DNA of 33,399 nt from Bacillota bacterium (GTDB lineage Bacteria > Bacillota > UBA4882 > UBA8346): positions 1 through 33,399 of the forward strand of contig JAAYHS010000090.1 of assembly GCA_012735315.1 (NCBI GenBank), written 5' to 3'. The notes under the pieces are model-generated. The model was not told where the DNA came from, searched no databases, and worked only from the letters and a program-made list of their open reading frames with translations. The first letter of the stretch is position 1. Every line of letters starts with the position of its first letter. The position numbers and the translations under genes were made by a program. Shown here piece after piece: positions 22,447 to 31,463 of the stretch.

Positions 22447-24090
22447 ATGTTGCAGCCAGATTATATTGACGGACCGTTATTGAAAGAGATGATTTCAGCT
22501 GGAACAGCTTGTTTGTATTCTCATAAAGCGGAAGTCGACGCCTTAAATGTTTTTCCCGTTCCGGACGGGGATACCGGTACTAATATGTACCTTACTTTCC
22601 AAGCCGCTCTCCGAGAAGTGTTAAATAATACTTCGCGTCAAGTGGTTGATTTGTTGGAGTCGGCAGCCTACGGAGCTTTAATGGGCGCCCGCGGCAACAG
22701 CGGGGTTATTGTATCACAGTTTTTTCGAGGTTTTGTGAAAGCGCTCCCCGCTAAAACCAAAAATCTTACTAAATCCGATTTAGCCGCAGGGTTTAACGGC
22801 GCTTATGAATTATGTTATCAAGCGATTCGCCAACCGGTGGAAGGAACGATTTTAACCGTTATTCGTGAAACGGCCGGTTATGCCAAGGAGAATACCGCTA
22901 AAAAATCGGATATAAAGGAATTTTTCGATCAACTATATCAGCATGCGTGCCATATTCTGGCTCAAACCCCGGAGATGTTACCGGTTTTAAAACAAGCCGG
23001 AGTGGTAGACGCAGGCGGTCAAGGTCTCGTATATTTCCTTGAAGGCATGAACCGCTGTCTGAAAGGCGAGAATCTGGATGAAACGATTTCCGATAATCTG
23101 CTGAATGAAGCGCCGAAAGTCAGCGTGGCTCCTTATACCGACGGTGAGCTTTTAGCCGATGGGGTCATTAATTTTCAATATTGCACCGAATTTATTTTAA
23201 AAGGAAAACAACTCGATTTGGAACATATTAAAAACAATCTCAGCCCGCATGGAGATTGTTTAATGGTGGTCGGCGACGCCAACACCGCCAAAATTCACCT
23301 TCACACCAATAATCCCGGTATTGTTTTGGACTTCGCGGTCCGTTACGGCGATATGTATGAGATTCAAATTCATAACATGGTGGAACAAAGCCAGCAACGT
23401 TTGGCGAAATTATCCGAAATGACCGCCAATTCCAAATATGGGATAATCGCGGTAACCTCGGGAGACGGTTTGGAACGAATTTTCCGGAGTTTAGGGGTTC
23501 AAGCCATCGTTAACGGCGGACAAACCATGAATCCCAGCGTCGAGGATTTGGCTAAAGCCGCTTCGGGCCTTAAGGCTTCGCAGATTATTATTTTGCCTAA
23601 CAATAAGAATATCATTTTAACCGCCAATCATGTTCAACAATTATTGCCGGAACGCCAGGTAAGAGTGGTTCCAACTCAAAGTATTCCGGAAGGACTCGCG
23701 GCTTTGTTGAACTATTCCGAAGATCGCGATTTGGATGAGAATGTGCGGCAAATGACTGAAAAATCGCAAGCGATTGTAACCGGAGAAGTTACTTATGCGA
23801 TTCGCAGCGTAAAATTGGGTAAAATGGACATTAAAGAAGGGGAAATCATCGGTCTGTTGGATGGGGAGATTGTAACTCACGGCGATTCCCCGGAACAAGT
23901 TTTGAAAGAGGCGTTGCAAAAGTTCCCCAAGGCTAACGGCAGTCTGATTTCAATTTATTATGGCGCCGATGTTACTTCTTTGACTGCTCAGGATTTATTG
24001 AATCAACTCGAGAAGCTGTTCCCCGATGCCGAAATTGAATTATATTACGGTGGCCAACCGTTATATTATTATTTATTCTCAATCGAGTAA
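22447..24090 (+). CDS. fakA: Fatty acid kinase subunit A (DAK2/YloV family)
   Basis: FakA phosphorylates fatty acids bound to FakB so they can enter phospholipid synthesis. The protein is 547 residues from ATG 22447, preceded by GGGAGG; the in-frame TTG 22435 has no SD. The N-terminal DAK2 ATP-binding domain shows NVFPVPDGDTGTNM (around 31-44) and GALMGARGNSGVIVSQFFRG (around 73-92). The middle and C-terminal parts carry HLHTNNPG and the DegV-like YYGGQPLYYYLFSIE end. The next gene encodes a DegV/FakB protein 12 bases later, which strengthens the assignment. Confidence 0.93.
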   Translation: MLQPDYIDGPLLKEMISAGTACLYSHKAEVDALNVFPVPDGDTGTNMYLTFQAALREVLNNTSRQVVDLLESAAYGALMGARGNSGVIVSQFFRGFVKALPAKTKNLTKSDLAAGFNGAYELCYQAIRQPVEGTILTVIRETAGYAKENTAKKSDIKEFFDQLYQHACHILAQTPEMLPVLKQAGVVDAGGQGLVYFLEGMNRCLKGENLDETISDNLLNEAPKVSVAPYTDGELLADGVINFQYCTEFILKGKQLDLEHIKNNLSPHGDCLMVVGDANTAKIHLHTNNPGIVLDFAVRYGDMYEIQIHNMVEQSQQRLAKLSEMTANSKYGIIAVTSGDGLERIFRSLGVQAIVNGGQTMNPSVEDLAKAASGLKASQIIILPNNKNIILTANHVQQLLPERQVRVVPTQSIPEGLAALLNYSEDRDLDENVRQMTEKSQAIVTGEVTYAIRSVKLGKMDIKEGEIIGLLDGEIVTHGDSPEQVLKEALQKFPKANGSLISIYYGADVTSLTAQDLLNQLEKLFPDAEIELYYGGQPLYYYLFSIE

Positions 24091-24102
24091 GGGGGGCCTA
24101 AG

Positions 24103-24948
24103 TTGGCTGTTAAAATTGTTACGGACAGTACGGCCGATATACCGAGCAATCTTATCGCCGAATATGGGATAGAGGTTGTTCCCTTGAACGTGCATTTCGG
24201 GGAAGAGGTATTCAAAGACGGGGTTGATATTTGGAGCGAAGAATTTTATAATAAGCTTCGCAATGAACCGTTGCTGCCGAATACTTCGCAACCTTCTCCC
24301 GGCGAGTTTTTAAAGGCTTATCAGAAGATTGCGCAGCCGGGCGACACCATTATATCGATTCACATTTCCCGTGAAATGAGCGGAACGGCTGATTCGGCGG
24401 AATTGGCCGCGCAGATGGCGGGGGCCGATTACCAAATCCGGGTCGTTGATTCGAGGAATGTCTCGATGGGTTTGGGAATTATAGTATTAAAAGCCGCCAA
24501 AGCGGCAAAGAATGGCGAGACGGCCGACTCGATCCTCGCCAAGCTTTCGGAATGGAAGCAAGAAGTGTCGGTTTATTTTACCTTAAAAAGCTTGGAGTAC
24601 TTGCACAGAACCGGCAGAATCGGTAAAGCCTCGGCTTTGTTGGGCGGTTTATTAAGTATTAAGCCGATTTTGCAAATCGAAGACGGGTTAATCGTCCCGG
24701 CGGAAAAGATCAGAGGTAATTATCAAAAGGTGGCCGAACTAATGGTTGAAAAACTGGCCGAGCGCTACGGAAGCCGGCCTTTATTGGCGGGTATCGTCCA
24801 TACCGAACTACCTGGCGAATTAGAGATTTTGAAAACAGCAGCCCAAAAAAGGTTAAACATTGACGAGTTGGTGATTAATTTGGTCGGTCCCATCGTCGGG
24901 ACCCATGCCGGTCCATATACGATCGGGATCATTGCTCTTCCGGTATGA
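24103..24948 (+). CDS. DegV family fatty-acid-binding protein (FakB-like)
   Basis: The protein is 281 residues from TTG 24103, preceded by AAGGGGGG. DegV signatures are VTDSTADIPSNL (around 5-16), TSQPSPGEFLKAYQ (around 61-74), SIHISREMSGTADSAELAA (around 85-103) and RTGRIGKASALLGGLLSIKPIL (around 168-189). It binds a fatty acid in a buried pocket and presents it to FakA, encoded just upstream. The chain-length or saturation preference cannot be read here. Its stop overlaps the rsmD start as ATGA. Confidence 0.93.
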   Translation: MAVKIVTDSTADIPSNLIAEYGIEVVPLNVHFGEEVFKDGVDIWSEEFYNKLRNEPLLPNTSQPSPGEFLKAYQKIAQPGDTIISIHISREMSGTADSAELAAQMAGADYQIRVVDSRNVSMGLGIIVLKAAKAAKNGETADSILAKLSEWKQEVSVYFTLKSLEYLHRTGRIGKASALLGGLLSIKPILQIEDGLIVPAEKIRGNYQKVAELMVEKLAERYGSRPLLAGIVHTELPGELEILKTAAQKRLNIDELVINLVGPIVGTHAGPYTIGIIALPV

Positions 24949-25487
24949 GGGTAATCGCGGGTAAGCACCGGGGAAGGACTTTAAAGAGTCCGAAACATAG
25001 GGGCGTTCGCCCGACCGCTGATCGGGTCAAGGAAGCATTATTTAACATCTTAGGCGCCAGGATAGATGGCGCCGCTTTTCTGGATCTATTCGCCGGGACC
25101 GGCGCGATCGGAATTGAGGCTATCAGCCGGGGCGCCGCCACCGTGGTTTTTGTCGATCAAAGCCCGTTAAGCGTTAAACTGATTCATCAGAACTTAAAAC
25201 TGATAGAACCGAATCACAATTTCCCCGTTTTGTGCTTGCCTTTTACGCGGGCTATTGATTTATTAGCCGAGGAGAAGATTTATTTCGATCTGGTTTTCTT
25301 AGATCCTCCCTTTGAAGACCGTATCTTAATTCAAGCGGTTCAAGGAATATTGAGCGCCGATTTATTGAAAGAAAACGGGATAATCATCGCCGAACACCCG
25401 TGTAAGTTTCGGTTCGAACTCCCGGAATTTCACGGGGAAACTAGAAATTATGGCGATATTTGCTTGACTTTTCTTCATAAAAGATGA
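24945..25487 (+). CDS. rsmD: 16S rRNA (guanine(966)-N(2))-methyltransferase
   Basis: A 180-residue SAM-dependent methyltransferase acting on the small ribosomal subunit. MRVIAGKHRGRTLKSP opens the protein as in most RsmD proteins, then RPTADRVKEALFNIL, the SAM-binding motif FLDLFAGTGAIGIEAISRGA (around 43-62) and the catalytic LDPPFED (around 125-131). Start ATG 24945 overlaps the DegV stop. rsmD followed by coaD is a widely conserved pair. Confidence 0.95.
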   Translation: MRVIAGKHRGRTLKSPKHRGVRPTADRVKEALFNILGARIDGAAFLDLFAGTGAIGIEAISRGAATVVFVDQSPLSVKLIHQNLKLIEPNHNFPVLCLPFTRAIDLLAEEKIYFDLVFLDPPFEDRILIQAVQGILSADLLKENGIIIAEHPCKFRFELPEFHGETRNYGDICLTFLHKR

Positions 25488-25594
25488 TAAAGTAAAAAAA
25501 CCCGTTCATTTGAAATTAATAGCTTTTGTCAATTTTATCTATCAATTGTAGCATTTCGGTAAAAATTATGAAATCAAGGACGGCGAAGCCATCG

Positions 25595-26089
25595 ATGCTT
25601 TTAAAAGTTGTATGTCCCGGTAGTTTTGATCCGATTACCAACGGGCATTTGGATATTATCGAACGAGCCGCCCAATTGTTCCCGGGGGTAGTGGTTGGGG
25701 TGCTTGAAAATCCGAGTAAAAAACCATTGTTTTCCCTTCAGGAACGCGTTGAATTGATTCAAAATGCGGTTCGGCATTTAAATAATGTTGAAGTCGAATG
25801 TTTTAGCGGATTATTGATTGATTTTGCCAGACGGGTCGGTAGTAATTTGATCGTTAAAGGTTTACGGGCGATCTCCGATTTTGAGATCGAATTTCAGATG
25901 GCCTTAAATAATAAAAGAATGGCGCCGGAGATCGAGACGATCTTTATGATGACCAAGAATGAATACTCTTTTTTGAGCTCAAGCATGGTTAAGGAAATTG
26001 TTCATTTTGGAGGAGATGTTCGGGGATTGGTCCCCGAGGGGGTTGAAACGGCTCTCCGGAAAAAATACGGATTAAGCGCGGGAGAATAA
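25595..26089 (+). CDS. coaD: Phosphopantetheine adenylyltransferase
   Basis: CoaD adenylates 4-phosphopantetheine in coenzyme A synthesis. ATG 25595 gives a 164-residue protein beginning [20 protein letters not shown], the normal CoaD length and N-terminus. The frame stays open upstream to 25526, but those extra residues have no family match. NGHLD carries the T/HxGH nucleotidyl-transfer motif; [20 protein letters not shown] and [12 protein letters not shown] (ISSS-type) motifs follow. No strong SD precedes 25595, so ATG 25568 remains possible. Confidence 0.94.
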   Translation: MLLKVVCPGSFDPITNGHLDIIERAAQLFPGVVVGVLENPSKKPLFSLQERVELIQNAVRHLNNVEVECFSGLLIDFARRVGSNLIVKGLRAISDFEIEFQMALNNKRMAPEIETIFMMTKNEYSFLSSSMVKEIVHFGGDVRGLVPEGVETALRKKYGLSAGE

Positions 26090-26090
26090 A

Positions 26091-26537
26091 ATGCCGAAGT
26101 TGAATTTGATTTTGCTTTTGGAGCATTTGGAAAAGCTTGCGGTTAATAATTTTTCCATTGCCGGAAAGGTCCTAATCGACAAGGATGAATTGGAAGAATT
26201 AATTAATAAGATGAGAATGGCTCTGCCTGAGGAGATTAGGGAAGCGGAATGGGTTAGCCGCGAAAAGGATAAGTATTTGGAGCAAGCTCAGGAAGAAGCT
26301 AAACGGATATTGCGGGAAGCCGAGCTCTATGCCGAGCGCCTGGTGCGCGAAGATCAGATAACCGCCCAAGCCCAGGAGGAGGCCAAAAGAATCATCTCCG
26401 AAGCCAGGAAAAACGCGAGCCAGATCGAAGCGGACGCCCTGCAATATACAAATTCCATCTTGGAACAGCTGGAAGAGAGTTTGGAACGCACTATTCGGAT
26501 CGTGCGTAAAAGCCGTGAAGAAATCTTACATAAATAG
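26091..26537 (+). CDS. Coiled-coil protein of unknown function
   Basis: A 148-residue protein that follows coaD by one base, with GGGAG upstream of ATG 26091. After a short N-terminal part (LNLILLLEHLEKLAVNN), residues about 40-145 are almost entirely charged and helical, with heptad-like repeats such as EAKRILREAELYAERLV and QEEAKRIISEARKNASQIEADA. This resembles ATP synthase b-subunit or DivIVA-type coiled coils, a similarity likely driven by composition. Similar proteins are often found beside coaD in clostridia. No membrane segment or catalytic motif is visible; a structural role is possible but unproven. Confidence 0.75.
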   Translation: MPKLNLILLLEHLEKLAVNNFSIAGKVLIDKDELEELINKMRMALPEEIREAEWVSREKDKYLEQAQEEAKRILREAELYAERLVREDQITAQAQEEAKRIISEARKNASQIEADALQYTNSILEQLEESLERTIRIVRKSREEILHK

Positions 26538-26549
26538 TTTTCGTAATTT

Positions 26550-26606
26550 CGTAATTGGGAAGCCTGTTCGTTGAAAGGCCGTTTACAGGTAATTACGGCT
26601 TTTTTT
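26550..26606 (+). terminator. Probable terminator before cmk
   Basis: CGTAATT (26550-26556) and AATTACG (26591-26597), with an inner CCTG/CAGG pairing, form a long hairpin followed by a run of seven T. It lies between the coiled-coil gene and cmk and may mark an operon boundary. Confidence 0.6.
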
Positions 26607-26634
26607 CATGAAAAAACCATGGAGAGATAAAATA

Positions 26635-27336
26635 ATGGGAAAAGGAATTTCAATCGCTCTCGATGGACCGGCCGGTTCGGGGAAAAGCACTATTGCCAGG
26701 GCGGTGGCTCTGAAATTCGGATATCAGTATATCGACACCGGCGCCATGTACCGGGCGATCACCCTTAAGGCCTTAAAAAATAAAATTCCGGTCGATGATG
26801 AATCACGGTTAACGGAGTTAGTCGCGAATACCACAATTAACTTTAAATATATCGGGACCGGCGATCAACCCCAGCTTCGGGTGATTATGGACGGGGTTGA
26901 CGTCAGCGAAGCGATCCGCAGTTTAGAGGTGACCGATAATGTATCGGCGGTATCGGCGGTTGCCGGTGTTCGCGAAGCGTTGGTAAAGCTTCAAAGAAGT
27001 ATGGCCGAGGAAGGTGGCGTGGTCATGGATGGACGGGATATCGGAACCGTAGTTTTGCCGAACGCCGAATTGAAAATCTTTCTGACCGCCTCGGTGGCGG
27101 AGCGTAGTAAACGGCGCTGGTTGGAGTTAAAAGCCAAGGGAGTCGAAGTCCCTCTTGAGGAATTGGAGCAACAAATTCGTAAACGCGACCAATTTGACAG
27201 TAATCGCGCCGTAGACCCTTTGCGGCAGGCCGAGGATGCAATTTTGTTGGATACTACCGATTTATCCATTAGTGAAGTTACCGACCGGATCGTGGAATTA
27301 GCCTTGGCAAAGGGAGCGGAATTTAAACCGACATGA
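26635..27336 (+). CDS. cmk: Cytidylate kinase
   Basis: Cmk phosphorylates CMP and dCMP. The protein is 233 residues from ATG 26635, preceded by GGAGAG; the in-frame ATG 26608 lies in the terminator tail. Motifs are ISIALDGPAGSGKSTIARAVA (P-loop, around 5-25, in two parts), YIDTGAMYRAITLKAL, the CMP-binding MDGRDIGTVVLPNAELKIFLTA (in two parts), and RKRDQFDSNRAVDPL. It overlaps ispH by ATGA. cmk-ispH-rpsA is a common clostridial arrangement. Confidence 0.95.
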   Translation: MGKGISIALDGPAGSGKSTIARAVALKFGYQYIDTGAMYRAITLKALKNKIPVDDESRLTELVANTTINFKYIGTGDQPQLRVIMDGVDVSEAIRSLEVTDNVSAVSAVAGVREALVKLQRSMAEEGGVVMDGRDIGTVVLPNAELKIFLTASVAERSKRRWLELKAKGVEVPLEELEQQIRKRDQFDSNRAVDPLRQAEDAILLDTTDLSISEVTDRIVELALAKGAEFKPT

Positions 27337-28199
27337 GCGGGAGTTTCGAAATATTGGTCGCTAAAACGGCCGGTTATTGTTTCGGTGTCCGGCGGGCCAT
27401 GGAAATGGTGGAAAAGGCTTTAGCCGAAGGAGACCGGCGCTTATTCGCTTTCGGTCCGTTGATTCATAACCCGCGAGTCGTTAACGAACTGGAAGAACGC
27501 GGTTTGCGCACGGTTGATTCCTTGGCTCAGGTTCCCGGAGGGAAGGTCGTTATTCGCTCCCACGGAGTAGGACCGAGAATTTATCGCGAGGCGCGGGAAC
27601 GGAATTTAGAAATTGTCGACGCCACTTGTCCCTTTGTAAAAAATGTTCAACAATTGGCGGTCTTTTTGGCGGAAGAGGGTTACCAGGTGATCATTATCGG
27701 CGAACCGGAACACGCGGAAGTTAAAGGGGTGTTGGATTCGGTCGCCGGCAAGGCTTTGGTATTGGATAAGATCGAGGATCTGGATCCGGAGCGGATCTTG
27801 CCCAAAGTTGGGGTGATTAGTCAAACAACTCAAGACCTGGTTAATTTTCAGCGGCTGATTAGCGCGCTTATTCCTTTGGTGAAAGAGATCCGTATTTATA
27901 ATACTATTTGCTTGGCTACGTCCGAGAGACAGCAGGAAGCCGCCGAACTTAGCCGGAAAGTTGACCTGATGTTGGTAGTAGGCGGTAAAAATTCCGCTAA
28001 TACCTCGCGTTTGACTGAGATAAGCCGGATGAATGGGACGCGCACTTATCAATTGGAATCCGCTGCTGAAATCGACGCGGCCTGGTTTGAAAAAGTCGAA
28101 AAAGTTGGAGTTACGGCGGGAGCTTCCACTCCTGATCAACAAATTGAGGAAATAATTCAAAAATTGACTTATCTAGGAGGTAAAGTAGGTAATGAATGA
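27333..28199 (+). CDS. ispH: 4-hydroxy-3-methylbut-2-enyl diphosphate reductase
   Basis: IspH (LytB) is the last enzyme of the MEP isoprenoid pathway and uses a [4Fe-4S] cluster. The three cluster cysteines are Cys16 in AGYCFGVRRA, Cys99 in DATCPFVKN and Cys193 in NTICLATSERQ. VIRSHGVGP, GEPEHAEVKGV, VVGGKNSANTSRL and TAGASTPDQQIEE are further family signatures. At 288 residues the length is normal. The start overlaps the cmk stop, and the end overlaps the S1 gene start. Confidence 0.96.
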   Translation: MSGSFEILVAKTAGYCFGVRRAMEMVEKALAEGDRRLFAFGPLIHNPRVVNELEERGLRTVDSLAQVPGGKVVIRSHGVGPRIYREARERNLEIVDATCPFVKNVQQLAVFLAEEGYQVIIIGEPEHAEVKGVLDSVAGKALVLDKIEDLDPERILPKVGVISQTTQDLVNFQRLISALIPLVKEIRIYNTICLATSERQQEAAELSRKVDLMLVVGGKNSANTSRLTEISRMNGTRTYQLESAAEIDAAWFEKVEKVGVTAGASTPDQQIEEIIQKLTYLGGKVGNE

Positions 28200-29388
28200 G
28201 ACAAAAAACCAAATGACGCCGGAGCAAGAAACCTTGATCCCAATGGAAGAGGCGTTGAAAACCGCCGAGGAGCGTTTGCCCAATTTTGAACCGGGTGAAA
28301 TCATCGACGCTAAAGTGGTGTTGGTTCGCGATGACGCCGCTTTTGTCGATATCGGCGGTAAGTCGGATTATTCAATACCCCTTGCCGAACTTACGGCGGA
28401 GTCGGCCGCTTTAGCGCAAGAGGTTGTTAAAACCGGGGATCTCATCAAAGTGATGGTTGTCAGAACCGAGGAAGAGGATAAAATTTCGCTTTCGAAACGC
28501 CGCGCCGATGAAAGACTGGTTTGGCTCGATTTACAAGAGGCTTTTAATAGTCAAAGTTTGGTCTCCGGCACGGTTAGCGGAGTTGTTAAAGGCGGTTTGA
28601 ATGTGAATCTTAACGGAGTGAAAGCTTTTATGCCCGCCTCTCATGCCGTCTTGGAGCAAACCAAAAATTTGGAATCGTTGGTCGGTCAGACCTTTGACAT
28701 GAATATTCTGGAATTGGATCTGGCCAAAAAACGGGTTTTAGTATCCCGTAGAAAGATTTTGGAGGAAGAACGCCGCAAAATCGAGGCGGAGTTTTTTGAA
28801 AATATCAAAGAAGGAGAACGCCGCAAAGGAAAGGTGACTAAGATCCTTAATTTTGGAGCCTTTGTGGATCTGGGCTCGGGGATTGAAGGATTAATTCATA
28901 TTTCCGAGCTGAGTTGGAACCGGGTTAAAAATGCCGCCGAAGTTTTGAATGAAGGCGACGAGGTGGAAGTATTAGTCACCAAAGTGGATCCGGAGAAAAA
29001 ACGTTTGTCGTTATCATTAAAACAAATCGAAGAACATCCTTGGGACCGGGCAATCAAGGATTTTACCGAAGGAGCCGTTTATCAGGGAACGGTTGTCCGT
29101 TTGGAACCTTTCGGGGCATTCATCCGCTTGGCGCCCGGAGTTGAAGGCTTGGCTCATATTTCCCAATTGGCCGAGAAACGGGTTAATAACCCGGAAGAAG
29201 TTTTAAGCGTCGGTCAAGAGGTTCAAGTTAAAATTATTAAGATTGATCCGTCTAAACGAAAGGTTTCGTTAAGTTTAAAACAGGTCGCCAGCGACCGTGA
29301 GAAAGAGCAACTCCATGCTTATCTGAAGCAGCATCAAGATCAGCCTTTTGTCCAAAATTTGGGAGACTTTATTAAAATTGAGCAGTAA
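28192..29388 (+). CDS. S1-domain RNA-binding protein (30S ribosomal protein S1-like)
   Basis: A 398-residue protein with four S1 (OB-fold) RNA-binding domains at roughly residues 33-103, 118-183, 206-275 and 291-360. Domains three and four carry the clearest signatures: GKVTKILNFGAFVDLGSGIEGLIHIS and GTVVRLEPFGAFIRLAPGVEGLAHIS, each continued. The four-domain layout is shorter than the six-domain Gram-negative S1 and matches the Firmicute form encoded with cmk and ispH. Start ATG 28192 lies after AGGAGGTAAAGTAGGTA. A strong terminator at 29465 ends the unit. Confidence 0.92.
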   Translation: MNETKNQMTPEQETLIPMEEALKTAEERLPNFEPGEIIDAKVVLVRDDAAFVDIGGKSDYSIPLAELTAESAALAQEVVKTGDLIKVMVVRTEEEDKISLSKRRADERLVWLDLQEAFNSQSLVSGTVSGVVKGGLNVNLNGVKAFMPASHAVLEQTKNLESLVGQTFDMNILELDLAKKRVLVSRRKILEEERRKIEAEFFENIKEGERRKGKVTKILNFGAFVDLGSGIEGLIHISELSWNRVKNAAEVLNEGDEVEVLVTKVDPEKKRLSLSLKQIEEHPWDRAIKDFTEGAVYQGTVVRLEPFGAFIRLAPGVEGLAHISQLAEKRVNNPEEVLSVGQEVQVKIIKIDPSKRKVSLSLKQVASDREKEQLHAYLKQHQDQPFVQNLGDFIKIEQ

Positions 29389-29464
29389 GAACACTTGGTA
29401 GTAGTATTTTTTTACCGGTATTATTGTAAGAAATTTAATGAAGTTAAATGATTTGCCGTAACCG

Positions 29465-29495
29465 ACTCTTCGTTCGTAAACGAAGAGTTTTGTTT
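29465..29495 (+). terminator. Terminator after the S1-domain gene
   Basis: ACTCTTCGTT (29465-29474) pairs exactly with AACGAAGAGT (29479-29488) around a 4-base loop, followed by TTTGTTTTT. It closes the housekeeping run. Confidence 0.88.
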
Positions 29496-29685
29496 TTAGT
29501 TAAGCTAGGTTTCGCTATCTTTTTTATTCTTTCCAAATCAAGCGGATTGCTTCCTGGTTTTGGTCGGCATAAGCGGTATTTCCTCAGGAAAATCTATTCT
29601 CATGATGGCATTTGCGCTATTATGCGGTAGGACGATATTCCTTAGTTGGCTAAGCGCGCAAAAATTGTAAAGGAGGCATCGAAAT

Positions 29686-30369
29686 ATGACCGGAGTCGTT
29701 TTACTGATCGGCGTCAGTATTTTGATTTTTTTGGGATTAGCGCACCGGGTTCTCGACCGGCTTTATTTAAGCGACCGGGGCGGATTACTTCTAATCGGCG
29801 CGTTGATTGCCGGAAGTTTCATCGACGTCCCGATCTGGAGAAACCCCTTAGTGACGTTGAATGTGGGCGGGGCGATTATCCCTCTTCTATTGTCGATTTA
29901 TGTTTTAAGTAAGGCGGGGTCGGGAAAGGAAGTAACCCGCTCGGTGATCGGCATTATTATAACCGTCGGCGTATTATACGGGGTCAGTAAACTTTATAGT
30001 TTCGACACCGCCCGCGGATTAATCGAACCCCAATATTTATGGGCGGTTATCGCTGCGGTAATCGCTTATTTGGCCGGCCGTTCCCGCCGCTTGGCTTTTA
30101 TTATAGCCACCCTCGGACTTTTGGCTCTGGATGTAGCCCATATTATTGAAGTCGGTCTTGGAGGTTTTAATGCTCCGACGCGAATCGGCGGCGCGGGGGC
30201 ATTCGATACCATCGTAGTGGCCGGGATCTTAGCGGTCTTGCTTGCCGAATTGATCGGTGAAAGCAGAGAGGCTCTCCAAGGGGGTCCCGTCAGGGAAGGA
30301 CATGCCGCGAGTTTAAACCGGGCCTTGGACCATCCGGAAGGGACCGGAAGGGAGGATGAGCGGAAATGA
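29686..30369 (+). CDS. DUF1614 family membrane protein
   Basis: A 227-residue protein starting at ATG 29686 after AAAGGAGG. Seven or so hydrophobic segments fill residues 1-195, including LLIGVSILIFLGLAHRVLDRL, then GGLLLIGALIAGSFIDVPIW and IGIIITVGVLYGVSKLY. Characteristic DUF1614 features are NVGGAIIPLLLSIYVL (around 65-80) and GGAGAFDTIVVAGILAVLLAEL (around 168-189), both in the membrane part. The tail (around 195-227) is hydrophilic. The stop overlaps the SpoIIP start as ATGA. Function is unknown; the pairing with SpoIIP suggests a role in sporulation or germination. Confidence 0.85.
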   Translation: MTGVVLLIGVSILIFLGLAHRVLDRLYLSDRGGLLLIGALIAGSFIDVPIWRNPLVTLNVGGAIIPLLLSIYVLSKAGSGKEVTRSVIGIIITVGVLYGVSKLYSFDTARGLIEPQYLWAVIAAVIAYLAGRSRRLAFIIATLGLLALDVAHIIEVGLGGFNAPTRIGGAGAFDTIVVAGILAVLLAELIGESREALQGGPVREGHAASLNRALDHPEGTGREDERK

Positions 30370-31463
30370 AGCGCAGGTTTGGTTGGATATTGATAATAAT
30401 GGCTTTTTCAGCTGTTATGGCCGTGAATGTCCGGGCGGAACTGGAACTTGACGGTGAATATATGACTCTCAAAGACGACGGGGGACGGATTATCGCCCGG
30501 ACCGCCCATCAAATATCCATCGGCGACGAGTATTTGAATAGCAACAATGAACTTTACCGCGTGGAACAGGTTGAAGGGGATACGGCATTGGTTAAACTGG
30601 TGCGCAAAGAGCGTCTTACGGCGGAGAGCGGGACCGGATTTAGGGGTTTGTTAAATGATCTGTTCAACTTGCGGGCGGAAGTTAAAAGCAAAGGTCCGAT
30701 CGGGATTTATCATACTCACTCGGATGAATCATACGTCCCCACCGACGGCAAGTCCAGCCGAAAAGGAAGCGGGGGAATCATAAAAGTCGGGGAGACTTTG
30801 GCCAAGGCTTTGGAGAAAAAAGGGATTCCGGTCGTTCATGATAAAAGCATTCATGATCCCCATGACGCCCTTGCCTATGATCGTTCCCGGCGTACTGCCG
30901 CCCAAATCTTGAAAAAAGGGCCCTCCTGTATTCTCGATGTTCATCGCGACGCCGTGCCTAGGGAAGAGTATTCCAAGATCATTAACGGCCAAGGAGTAAC
31001 CAAGGTTCAGTTGGTAGTCGGGAGGGAGAACCCGAATTTTCGGGCCAACAATGATTTTGCCAAACAGGTGAAAGCCAAAGTTGATCAAAAATACCCCGGT
31101 TTAATCAAAGGCATTTTTTATGGAACCGGAAAGTATAATCAGGATTTGGGACCCCGGACTTTACTGCTGGAATTCGGCACCCATACCAATAGCCGGGAAT
31201 CGGCGGAACGCGGCGCGGCGATTTTTGCCGAAGCCGCCGCCGATGTTCTTTACGGGGCGGCGGGGGCCGGTTTTGTGAACCGGGGCAGTTGGCGGAGTCT
31301 TTTTTGGGTGATCGCGGCAGTGGTGGGCGGAATAGCCTTATTCATGCTTTTAAATCGCGAAGGGTTTAAAAATATCGGCAAGGAATTTACCGGGGCCGTA
31401 GGCGAAGAACGCCCGGAAGAGGAAGAAAAGTCATCCGGTAACAATCCCGGGGAGTCTTCTTGA
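30366..31463 (+). CDS. spoIIP: Stage II sporulation protein P
   Basis: SpoIIP is a peptidoglycan amidase/endopeptidase that works with SpoIID and SpoIIM to thin septal wall during engulfment. The protein is 365 residues, with a signal or anchor segment (around 6-23). The catalytic domain shows IGIYHTHSDESYVPTDG (around 112-128), CILDVHRDAVPREEY (around 184-198) and LLLEFGTHTNSRESAERGA (around 259-277), with the zinc-binding His and Glu residues conserved. A second hydrophobic segment (around 316-330, FWVIAAVVGGIALFML) precedes an acidic tail, an extra not found in the Bacillus protein, which ends soon after its catalytic domain. It is coupled to genes on both sides by start/stop overlaps. Confidence 0.92.
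   Translation: MKRRFGWILIIMAFSAVMAVNVRAELELDGEYMTLKDDGGRIIARTAHQISIGDEYLNSNNELYRVEQVEGDTALVKLVRKERLTAESGTGFRGLLNDLFNLRAEVKSKGPIGIYHTHSDESYVPTDGKSSRKGSGGIIKVGETLAKALEKKGIPVVHDKSIHDPHDALAYDRSRRTAAQILKKGPSCILDVHRDAVPREEYSKIINGQGVTKVQLVVGRENPNFRANNDFAKQVKAKVDQKYPGLIKGIFYGTGKYNQDLGPRTLLLEFGTHTNSRESAERGAAIFAEAAADVLYGAAGAGFVNRGSWRSLFWVIAAVVGGIALFMLLNREGFKNIGKEFTGAVGEERPEEEEKSSGNNPGESS

Noticed and set aside
29448-29630. 60-residue frame after the S1-domain gene
   Set aside because: It reads through the terminator hairpin and has no SD or family resemblance.
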